A program made the position numbers and the translations under genes. Below are positions 6,395 through 12,044 of a stretch of 12,044 bases of DNA, one piece after another. Positions within the stretch are counted from its first letter, which is position 1; every line of letters starts with the position of its first letter. A model generated the notes under the pieces. That model had not been told where the DNA came from and searched no databases. It worked only from the letters and a program-made list of their open reading frames with translations. Location: NCBI GenBank assembly GCA_002320665.1, contig DCKO01000083.1:1-12044 (forward strand). Reading direction: 5' to 3'. The DNA is from Micavibrio sp. UBA1672 (GTDB lineage: Bacteria > Pseudomonadota > Alphaproteobacteria > Micavibrionales > Micavibrionaceae).

Positions 6395-7735
6395 TTATAA
6401 TGCGCCATACGGATAACCAATTGTATGGGCCAATTTTATAAAGCTTTGTTCGATACTAGTGTTATCATCCTTATTTTGTGCTAAAAACTCTTCAATTTGT
6501 GGATAAATCGAAATAGCTTCATCCACAGCCGGATCACTCCCGTGACGATAAGCACCAAGACGAATTAATTCTTCCATATCCTCATAAATCGTAACAATTT
6601 TCTTTGTTTGCCTTAAAATAGTATTCTGCTCATCTGTCAAAACAGCCGGTAAAGCCCTTGAAACCGATTTAAGTATATTAATGGCCGGATAGCGGCCGCG
6701 ATCAGCTATTTTACGCTCCATAACAATATGTCCATCAACAATACCCCGCACTGCATCGGATATAGGCTCGTTATGATCATCTCCCTCAACCAGAACAGAA
6801 AATAATCCTGTAATATTACCAGCCCCCTGTTCACCTGGCCCAGCACGCTCCAGCAACCTCGCCAATTCTCCAAAAGTTGTTGGCGGATAGCCCTTTGATG
6901 TTGGAGGCTCACCAGCCGATAGGCCAATCTCACGCTGCGCCATGGCAAAACGCGTCAGAGAATCCATCAAACATAAAACATTCTTACCCTGATCCCTAAA
7001 ATACTCCGCCAAAGCCAGAGTTGTATAAGCGGCTTGGCGTCGCATCAAAGCAGGCTCATCTCCAGTAGCAACCACAACCACAGAACGCGCCAATCCATCT
7101 GCGCCTAAATCATCCTCAAGGAATTCCTGAACTTCACGACCACGCTCCCCGATCAAACCTATGACAGAAACATCTGCATTCGTATATCGCGCCATCATGG
7201 ATAAAAGCACTGATTTACCGACACCAGACCCTGAGAAAATCCCCATGCGTTGCCCTTGGCATGTCGCCAAAAATGTATTCACCGCGCGGACACCCAAATC
7301 AAGCTGCGCCCCCATACGTTGCCTAGAATGTGGCGGAGGTGGTTTATTACGAAGCGGCACAGCCACCGGACCATGAAATAAGTTACCCTTACCATCAATA
7401 GGCTCCGCCATCCCGTTTATCACGCGCCCCAACCACGCCTCGGAAGGCAAGATAGAAGGCTCACGAGCTTGTATAAAAGCCTTACATCCCAGCCCAACCC
7501 CCTCAAGAGTGCCAAAAGGCATCAACAAAGCCTGCTCGTCACGAAAGCCAACAACTTCACAAGGAACATTTCGTCCGTTTTTAGGCCTTAGAAATACCAG
7601 ATCACCAATTGCCAGATCATCACCAAATCCAGCAATTTCAACCAATAAGCCTAAAATTTTGGTCACACTACCATAGACCTCCCGTTTAGGAAGCTTATCA
7701 ACGAAATCTTCTATTTGACCAGCTAGACGTTTCAT
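6395..7735 (-). CDS. fliI: Flagellum-specific ATPase FliI
   Basis: FliI is the hexameric ATPase of the flagellar export apparatus, homologous to the F1 beta subunit; it unloads export substrates and works with FliH, FliJ and FlhA. The 446 residues match the normal size (about 440-460). The Walker A region is GIFSGSGVGKS (165-175, Lys174). The catalytic-Glu motif GERGRE covers 197-202, with Walker B CLMDSLTRFAMAQREIGLS around Asp258, followed by GEPPTSKGYPPTTFGELARL and GLFSVLVEGDDHNEPISDAV, all classic FliI signatures. The C-terminal region is complete and ends in PYGAL. Start at the CAT complement (7733-7735) gives the expected MKRLAGQI N-terminus. No fliH is seen in the window. The 3' end converges with the lipoprotein gene at a gap of 13 bases, leaving no room for a separate terminator, and the 5' end is divergent from the acyltransferase gene. 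Confidence 0.97.
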   Translation of the reverse strand: MKRLAGQIEDFVDKLPKREVYGSVTKILGLLVEIAGFGDDLAIGDLVFLRPKNGRNVPCEVVGFRDEQALLMPFGTLEGVGLGCKAFIQAREPSILPSEAWLGRVINGMAEPIDGKGNLFHGPVAVPLRNKPPPPHSRQRMGAQLDLGVRAVNTFLATCQGQRMGIFSGSGVGKSVLLSMMARYTNADVSVIGLIGERGREVQEFLEDDLGADGLARSVVVVATGDEPALMRRQAAYTTLALAEYFRDQGKNVLCLMDSLTRFAMAQREIGLSAGEPPTSKGYPPTTFGELARLLERAGPGEQGAGNITGLFSVLVEGDDHNEPISDAVRGIVDGHIVMERKIADRGRYPAINILKSVSRALPAVLTDEQNTILRQTKKIVTIYEDMEELIRLGAYRHGSDPAVDEAISIYPQIEEFLAQNKDDNTSIEQSFIKLAHTIGYPYGAL

Positions 7736-7754
7736 AATCGAATTATTGAAGTTA

Positions 7755-7783
7755 TTAAAGTAGATAGGCTTAGACTATATAAT
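7755..7783 (+). promoter_or_regulatory. Candidate sigma70-type promoter for the acyltransferase gene
   Basis: In the 114-base divergent gap between fliI and the acyltransferase gene, TTAAAG (7755-7760) is followed by a 17-base spacer and a perfect TATAAT (7778-7783). The -35 matches only 3 of 6 consensus bases. The rest of the gap is plain AT-rich sequence with nothing else I can identify. Confidence 0.4.
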
Positions 7784-7849
7784 ATTTTCTGGTATTAGGC
7801 TTTATAAATATTTATTGTGTAAACTTCTGTACGAAACAAAAAATCGAAT

Positions 7850-8968
7850 ATGCCAGAATCCAATACTGCTAAAAATGATAAAACCTCGAATACCGTCTTT
7901 CAATACGGATTATTTGGCTTATTCCGCTATTATCTCGCTGTGATGGTTTGCATATCTCATCTTATGCCTTGGGAGTATATGCATTTTGGTATGTACGCTG
8001 TCTTTGCTTTCTTTACGCTAAGCGGATACCTGATCACATTATCTTATGCCACTCATTATTCAAAACAAGAAAGCGGATTAGCTAAATTCTACCTCAATAG
8101 ATTCATAAGAGTTTATCCGGCTTTTTTTCTTGTCTTCGTGATATCACTATGTGTTGCTTATTTCTTTCCAGAAGAAGCCGTCAGTGCCAATGAACGCTTT
8201 ACTATTCCGTCATCAAAATTTGAGTGGTTTAGCAACTTTATTCTAGTTAGTTTAACATACCCGAATGGCTTCAGAGCCATATCCACTATAGTACCCACAA
8301 CATGGTCGCTTGGCATAGAAATTACCATATGGGCTTTCATCCCCTTTTTCGTACTCTACAAAAAATTTGGAATGGCTTGGGTTGCAATCAGCCTTCTCAG
8401 TTTCCTGTATTTAGCACTCCCCGATAACAATTCAGCAATGGCATTCATTATGCGTTATTACAGCATCTCAGGAAGCTCTTTTTGCTTCTGTATTGGTTTC
8501 ATTCTGTGTTTTTATGTCCTGAAATACAAAAGATTAGAAATACCCCAATGGCTTACCCGCCTTACATTAGTTTTATACCCACTTTCATATGGTCTATCTT
8601 TTATATTCTGGACTAATTCAGGAAATATGGAGAATTGGGATCATATGGGAGGCCAAGTTTACGGAGGCCTTTACCTGTTCATGATTATTAATACTTTAAC
8701 CATTATTATTCTTGCTAATAGTAAAAGAGATTCATCAAAAACCCTCTTAAATAAAATCGATGAATTTTTAGGTGATGTATCCTATCCACTTTTCTTATGC
8801 CACATTTTATGTGGTTCCATTGTATTAATATTCTACTCGGAAATCGGTCAAGCGCGGACAATACCTTATGCCATCATCACTTTTACCATCTCAAACATCA
8901 TGGCTGTACTTATGGTTGTTTTTCTTGAAAATAATATTAAAAAAATCCGAAATTTAATCAGACGCTAA
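7850..8968 (+). CDS. Acyltransferase-3 family membrane protein (OafA/YrhL-like)
   Basis: Family members are integral inner-membrane proteins that move acetyl or other acyl groups onto sugars of O-antigen, peptidoglycan, capsule or exopolysaccharide. The 372-residue protein has a ~20-residue polar N-terminus, then many hydrophobic segments, about ten, consistent with the acyltransferase-3 fold. Family marks: FRYYLAVMVCISHL with Arg26 and His37 in the first helix, FFTLSGYLI (54-62), and FYLNRFIRVYP (80-90), matching the conserved R-x-x-R-[IV]-x-P loop. There is no C-terminal periplasmic SGNH domain. Its base composition reads clearly AT-richer than flhG (one sampled 60-base line from 8041 is 33% GC, against 55% for the line from 2581). 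It is divergent from fliI and 147 bases upstream of ctrA. Its substrate cannot be told from sequence; no glycan-synthesis genes are nearby. Confidence 0.9.
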   Translation: MPESNTAKNDKTSNTVFQYGLFGLFRYYLAVMVCISHLMPWEYMHFGMYAVFAFFTLSGYLITLSYATHYSKQESGLAKFYLNRFIRVYPAFFLVFVISLCVAYFFPEEAVSANERFTIPSSKFEWFSNFILVSLTYPNGFRAISTIVPTTWSLGIEITIWAFIPFFVLYKKFGMAWVAISLLSFLYLALPDNNSAMAFIMRYYSISGSSFCFCIGFILCFYVLKYKRLEIPQWLTRLTLVLYPLSYGLSFIFWTNSGNMENWDHMGGQVYGGLYLFMIINTLTIIILANSKRDSSKTLLNKIDEFLGDVSYPLFLCHILCGSIVLIFYSEIGQARTIPYAIITFTISNIMAVLMVVFLENNIKKIRNLIRR

Positions 8969-9001
8969 AATTATTGATAAAAAATAAATCATAAAAACAA
9001 T

Positions 9002-9086
9002 TTAAACAATTTGTTAACCTTTTTAATATTTGTTAATATATGGGTTAAGGGAATGCTTTTCTATGCAATCTAGTTAAACTCTTTAA
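9002..9086. promoter_or_regulatory. TTAA half-site cluster and candidate promoter upstream of ctrA
   Basis: Seven TTAA tetramers begin at 9002, 9014, 9023, 9033, 9045, 9074 and 9083 within 85 bases. The CtrA consensus is TTAA-N7-TTAA; here the closest pairs are N8 (9002/9014 and 9033/9045), and no exact N7 pair is present. ATTTGTTAA occurs as a direct repeat at 9009-9017 and 9028-9036 (19-base period). A possible promoter, TTGTTA (9011-9016), 17-base spacer, TAATAT (9034-9039), overlaps these motifs, which would suit autoregulation. AT-rich DNA yields TTAA by chance, so this is a candidate only. Confidence 0.4.
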
Positions 9087-9115
9087 CGAACACAAAAAAA
9101 CAAGGAATATTATTT

Positions 9116-9832
9116 ATGCGCGTCCTACTTGTAGAAGATGATAGTTCAACCGCTAAAAGTATTGAGTTAATGCTCAAATCCGAAGGCTACGTCGTAGATA
9201 CGACTGATTTAGGCGAAGATGGTCTGGAGATCGGAAAGCTCTATGACTATGACATCATCATCCTTGATCTTATGCTACCAGATATGGATGGCTATGACGT
9301 GCTAAAGGCTTTACGTGCTTCAAAAGTAGAAACGCCCATTTTGATTCTCTCAGGCTTGACTGAGCTTGATAACAAAATCAAAGGTCTGGGCTTTGGAGCG
9401 GATGATTACCTGACCAAGCCATTTGACAAACGTGAACTTGTCGCCCGAATTCAAGCCATCGTGCGTCGCTCTCAAGGCCACGCTCAAAGCATTATCGAAG
9501 TTGGCGATGTTAAAATCAATCTTGATGCCCGTACTGTTGAAGCTTGCAGCCAGCCAGTCCACCTGACAGGCAAGGAATACGGCATACTTGAGCTTCTTGC
9601 TTTGCGTAAGGGCAGCACACTGACCAAGGAAATGTTCCTGAATCATCTCTACGGCGGTATGGATGAGCCAGAAGTCAAGATTATAGACGTGTTTATCTGT
9701 AAACTTCGTAAGAAATTGCAAGATGCTACAGATGGTACAAATTATATCGAAACCGTCTGGGGACGCGGCTATGTACTTCGTGATCCGAATGCATCAAATA
9801 CAGATAAAAGCAAAGCTGCTGCAAACGCGTAA
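9116..9832 (+). CDS. ctrA: Cell-cycle response regulator CtrA
   Basis: CtrA is an OmpR-family response regulator that controls flagellar, chemotaxis, pilus and cell-cycle genes in Alphaproteobacteria, phosphorylated through the CckA-ChpT relay. The 238-residue product has an N-terminal receiver domain starting MRVLLVEDDSSTAKSIELML, with acidic residues E7/D8/D9, phosphoacceptor Asp51, Ser79 and Lys101. The C-terminal winged-helix domain carries the near-invariant stretches VHLTGKEYGILELLALRKGS, LTKEMFLNHLYGGMDEPE and IIDVFICKLRKKL, ending GRGYVLRDP, very close to Caulobacter CtrA (231 residues). The extra length is in the tail, which ends AAANA; Caulobacter CtrA ends in Ala-Ala, part of its ClpXP degron. 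AAGGA (9102-9106) lies 9 bases before the ATG. The gene is followed by its own terminator, so it appears monocistronic. Confidence 0.97.
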   Translation: MRVLLVEDDSSTAKSIELMLKSEGYVVDTTDLGEDGLEIGKLYDYDIIILDLMLPDMDGYDVLKALRASKVETPILILSGLTELDNKIKGLGFGADDYLTKPFDKRELVARIQAIVRRSQGHAQSIIEVGDVKINLDARTVEACSQPVHLTGKEYGILELLALRKGSTLTKEMFLNHLYGGMDEPEVKIIDVFICKLRKKLQDATDGTNYIETVWGRGYVLRDPNASNTDKSKAAANA

Positions 9833-9859
9833 TTTTCAATATAAGATTCGATATGTAAG

Positions 9860-9884
9860 AGAGCCTTTTAAAAAGGCTCTTTTT
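9860..9884 (+). terminator. Rho-independent terminator after ctrA
   Basis: AGAGCCTTTT (9860-9869), a single A, then AAAAGGCTCT (9871-9880) form a perfect 10-base inverted repeat; with a realistic loop the stem is about 8 base pairs with a GC-rich base. It is followed directly by TTTT and a T-rich stretch. It separates ctrA from pgsA. The inverted repeat is symmetric, but there is no minus-strand gene here for it to serve. Confidence 0.9.
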
Positions 9885-9913
9885 ATTTGCCCCTATTCAG
9901 GTAGAATAACACC

Positions 9914-10516
9914 ATGATTTCACCAAGTATCAAAAATAATCTTGCCAATATTTTGACCATCTCGCGGTTAATCCTTTTACCCGTTCTGATCATCTTGTTT
10001 TTTCTTGAGGCCCAATGGGGCGCGTTAGCCGCATGGCTGGCTTTGCTTGTATATATCATCGCGGCCATCACAGATTTCTATGATGGCTATGTCGCCAGAA
10101 AGCTAGATCAAATCACACCTTTTGGAACATTTCTTGATCCCATTTCGGATAAAATCTTTGTCTCAACCATGCTGATTTTGCTCGTGGCCTTTGACCGTAT
10201 CACAGGACTTTGGCTGTTTCTACCGATTGCCATTTTTGCCCGCGAATTTCTGATCTCGGGTTTAAGAGAATTTCTTGGCCCCAAGGACGTCAAAGTCCCC
10301 GTAACCTTTTTGGCAAAATGGAAAACTGCCACACAAATGTTAAGCCTTGGCTTTTTGATTATTGGCCCTTATGCACCTTATGCCCTAGAAATTGGCCTTA
10401 TTTTCCTGAGCATTGCAACACTCTTGACTATTATCACAGGATTTTCTTATTACGTAGCCGCTAAAATATACCTTCATGATGAAAACAATATAGACGAGCC
10501 AAAAGAAAACAGCTAA
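9914..10516 (+). CDS. pgsA: CDP-diacylglycerol-glycerol-3-phosphate 3-phosphatidyltransferase
   Basis: PgsA makes phosphatidylglycerophosphate from CDP-diacylglycerol and glycerol-3-phosphate, the committed step toward phosphatidylglycerol and cardiolipin, in the inner membrane. The 200-residue protein opens NNLANILTISRLILLPVLII, the characteristic N-terminus (N-x-P/L-T-x-x-R-x-x-x-x-P). It contains the full CDP-alcohol phosphotransferase motif with Asp54, Asp57-Gly58, Ala61-Arg62, Gly71, Asp75 and Asp79 at the required spacing (D-x2-DG-x2-AR-x8-G-x3-D-x3-D). Several hydrophobic helices follow, with a short polar acidic C-terminus. Length is normal (about 180-200). pyrD starts 10 bases after the stop, so the two are probably co-transcribed. 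A phosphatidylserine synthase of the same family is less likely because of the N-terminal signature and size. Confidence 0.92.
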   Translation: MISPSIKNNLANILTISRLILLPVLIILFFLEAQWGALAAWLALLVYIIAAITDFYDGYVARKLDQITPFGTFLDPISDKIFVSTMLILLVAFDRITGLWLFLPIAIFAREFLISGLREFLGPKDVKVPVTFLAKWKTATQMLSLGFLIIGPYAPYALEIGLIFLSIATLLTIITGFSYYVAAKIYLHDENNIDEPKENS

Positions 10517-10526
10517 ACCTGTTTCC

Positions 10527-11594
10527 ATGCTGCACTTATATAAATACGCCAAACCTCTTGTTTTTAAAATCGATCCGGAAAATGCGCATCACTTAACCTT
10601 ACGCGCCTTAAAATCTGGTGTTTTACGTCCCTGCTCTGCCTATACATCAAATGGCTTAAAACAAACACTTTGGGGGTTAGACTTTGATAATCCAGTCGGC
10701 CTGTCTGCTGGTTTTGATAAAAACGCCGAAGTCATCGCCCCTATCCTGAAACTTGGCTTTGGATTTACCGAAGTTGGAACTGTTACACCCCTGCCGCAAA
10801 ATGGTAATCCGAAGCCCCGTATCTTCCGTGATCCTGAAAATGGAGCCATCATCAACCGCTTGGGATTTCCCAATTGCGGCCTAAAAATCTTCAAGGAACA
10901 ACTTGAGGCTTACAGGAAAAAACACGGCAATGACCTTGGACTTGTTGGCGTGAATATCGGCATGAATAAGGAGCAAAAAGACCCGGCATCCGATTACTGC
11001 ACTCTGATCAAAGAGCTTGCCCATCTGGCAGATTACCTGACCGTAAATATCTCCTCCCCCAACACACCGGGCTTGAGAGACCTACAGGAAAAAGGACCAC
11101 TAACAGAACTTTTAACTCAACTCACCAAAACGCGAGCCGAGCTAAAAGATCATCAGCCGCCTATACTTGTGAAACTTGCACCTGACCTAACCGAAAAACA
11201 ACAAGAGGAAATCGCCGAAACCTTAATCGCATGTAAGATTGATGGCGTAATCCTAACGAATACAACACTTGATCGCCCTGACTACCTCGCCGCAGGCTTT
11301 ATAGAGGAAAAAGGAGGACTGAGCGGTACACCTGTCAAAGATAAATCTACTACCGTAATCCGTAACTTCTACCAACTAACCAAGGGCAAGCTCCCGATTA
11401 TAGGTGTTGGCGGAATATCAACAGCAGCAGATGCCTATGAAAAAATAAAAGCAGGCGCATCCCTCGTGCAACTTTATACAGGTATGGTCTATGAAGGGCC
11501 GCTTATTGCCCAAAACATCAATAAGGGGCTAACGGAATTGCTGGAAAAACATGGATTGCACTCCATAAGCGAAGCCATTGCTGCCGATCACTAA
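10527..11594 (+). CDS. pyrD: Dihydroorotate dehydrogenase (quinone), class 2
   Basis: PyrD oxidises dihydroorotate to orotate in de novo pyrimidine synthesis and passes electrons to the quinone pool; class 2 enzymes are FMN proteins bound to the inner membrane. The 355-residue product has the class 2 N-terminal membrane-associating helices (LYKYAKPLVFKIDPENAHHL), absent from class 1. The FMN-barrel motifs follow in order: DNPVGLSAGFDKNAE (54-68), EVGTVTPLPQNGNPKPRIFR (82-101), LTVNISSPNTPGLRDLQ (171-187) with the Ser pair 176/177 containing the class 2 catalytic base, LTNTTLDRP, GGLSGTPVKD, and the phosphate-binding IIGVGGISTAADAYEKIKAG followed by QLYTGMVYEGP. It is slightly longer than the E. 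coli enzyme (336). Start chosen at 10527 as the ATG giving the standard N-terminus, 10 bases past the pgsA stop. Confidence 0.96.
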   Translation: MLHLYKYAKPLVFKIDPENAHHLTLRALKSGVLRPCSAYTSNGLKQTLWGLDFDNPVGLSAGFDKNAEVIAPILKLGFGFTEVGTVTPLPQNGNPKPRIFRDPENGAIINRLGFPNCGLKIFKEQLEAYRKKHGNDLGLVGVNIGMNKEQKDPASDYCTLIKELAHLADYLTVNISSPNTPGLRDLQEKGPLTELLTQLTKTRAELKDHQPPILVKLAPDLTEKQQEEIAETLIACKIDGVILTNTTLDRPDYLAAGFIEEKGGLSGTPVKDKSTTVIRNFYQLTKGKLPIIGVGGISTAADAYEKIKAGASLVQLYTGMVYEGPLIAQNINKGLTELLEKHGLHSISEAIAADH

Positions 11595-11619
11595 TCAGCA
11601 AAAAAATTACGATTTCTTC

Positions 11620-11647
11620 GTGACAATAAATTTCGACTTGATAGAAT
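11620..11647 (+). promoter_or_regulatory. Sigma70-type promoter for the exported-protein gene
   Basis: GTGACA (11620-11625, 5 of 6 consensus bases), a 16-base spacer and TAGAAT (11642-11647, 5 of 6) form a good promoter in the 104-base gap after pyrD. Expected transcription would start about 45 bases before the ATG at 11699. This supports transcription of the downstream gene independent of pgsA-pyrD. Confidence 0.55.
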
Positions 11648-11698
11648 ACTCCGCTATTACTGCGTTAGGAAAAACACTAATTTTAAAGGCTTGCACTA

Positions 11699-12044
11699 AT
11701 GCTCAGAAAAACACATTTCCGGTTATTCCTGTTTGCTCTTACGCTACAATTTGCTTTACTGAATGGCGTAAATCATGCCCGTGCAGAAAAAATCAAACAA
11801 CCACCTGTACAAGCTTCCGAAGCCTTAGTACCACCCGAAGAGCATGCAACGCCGCCAATTGATGTTGAACCTCAGGCCAGCGAAGATGCACAACAAGAAA
11901 CCGCGCCAGAAATCGCAGAAAATGCGACGCCTGAACCTGCACCTCAATTGGAAGAAGTCACTGAAGCAGCAGCAATTCAAGAAACTGTCACCGAAGTTTC
12001 AGAACAAATTACCGAAGCAGTTGCATCAACCGAAGTAAGTGAAG
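11699..12044 (+). CDS. Exported Glu/Pro/Ala-rich protein of unknown function, 3' end outside the window
   Basis: The frame from the ATG at 11699 is open to the end of the window (115 codons) and an in-frame TAA at 11684-11686 fixes this as the first possible ATG. The N-terminus is a clear Sec signal peptide: basic MLRKTHFR, hydrophobic LFLFALTLQFALL, and a cleavage motif ARA at residues 27-29 before Glu30. The mature part is strongly acidic and low-complexity: Pro/Glu/Ala-rich (EPQASEDAQQETAPEIAENA), then a Thr-Glu-Val-rich region likely helical or disordered. AAAGG (11685-11689) lies 9 bases before the ATG. Two other open frames overlap it (11578-11862 and 11844-12038) but have no such signals. 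I do not recognise the family; such a linker often leads to a folded domain, which would lie past the window edge. It is downstream of pyrD and behind its own promoter-like sequence. Confidence 0.82.
   Translation, partial: MLRKTHFRLFLFALTLQFALLNGVNHARAEKIKQPPVQASEALVPPEEHATPPIDVEPQASEDAQQETAPEIAENATPEPAPQLEEVTEAAAIQETVTEVSEQITEAVASTEVSE

Noticed and set aside
5502..8968. Transposon or genomic-island borders around the lipoprotein and acyltransferase genes
   Set aside because: No transposase, integrase, tRNA or terminal repeats are visible; only AT-rich composition and unusual orientation suggest acquisition.
9350..9721. Open frame of 123 codons antisense to ctrA
   Set aside because: It is explained by the strongly conserved ctrA coding sequence on the other strand; no start signal or family motif.
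11578..11862. Open frame overlapping the end of pyrD and the start of the exported-protein gene
   Set aside because: Its product has no signal peptide or domain, whereas the 11699 frame has promoter, Shine-Dalgarno and signal peptide.

Overview
The window looks like a chromosomal segment from a flagellated alphaproteobacterium of moderate-to-low GC. The strongest evidence is a full-length CtrA, the cell-cycle response regulator essentially confined to Alphaproteobacteria. It sits beside flagellar export genes and the polar-placement pair FlhF/FlhG, which suggests a cell with a polar flagellum. I cannot name the genus; a Rhodospirillales- or Micavibrio-like lineage is only a guess from gene content. 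No mobile-element genes, rRNA, tRNA or CRISPR were seen.

Bases 1-5075 (+ strand) are a flagellar block: the 3' part of flhA (export gate), flhF (SRP-type GTPase), flhG (MinD-like ATPase) and a 594-residue protein whose C-terminal end resembles the FliK hook-length control domain. The 217-base leader before the FliK-like gene carries an imperfect direct repeat and an inverted repeat. Bases 5079-7735 hold fliJ and fliI on the - strand. They are normally adjacent, but here an oppositely oriented lipoprotein gene (5602-6381) lies between them. That lipoprotein resembles SGNH/DUF4886 hydrolases but appears to lack the nucleophilic Ser and the catalytic Asp. Bases 7850-8968 (+) encode an integral-membrane acyltransferase-3 protein, divergent from fliI. 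The lipoprotein and acyltransferase genes look AT-richer than the flagellar genes and may be a later acquisition.

Bases 9116-9832 encode CtrA, behind an AT-rich upstream region with seven TTAA half-site motifs. A strong Rho-independent terminator (9860-9884) closes it off. Then come two housekeeping genes, pgsA (phosphatidylglycerophosphate synthase) and pyrD (class 2 dihydroorotate dehydrogenase), 10 bases apart and probably co-transcribed. At the right edge a good sigma70-like promoter precedes a signal-peptide-bearing, Glu/Pro/Ala-rich exported protein that runs off the window.

Functionally, FlhA, FliI, FliJ and the FliK-like protein belong to the flagellar type III export machine. FlhF/FlhG set flagellar position and number, and CtrA is the likely master regulator of flagellar and cell-cycle transcription. 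The acyltransferase and the SGNH-like lipoprotein suggest envelope-glycan modification, but that link is inferred. No intergenic stretch exceeds 300 bases; the longest is 3074-3290.
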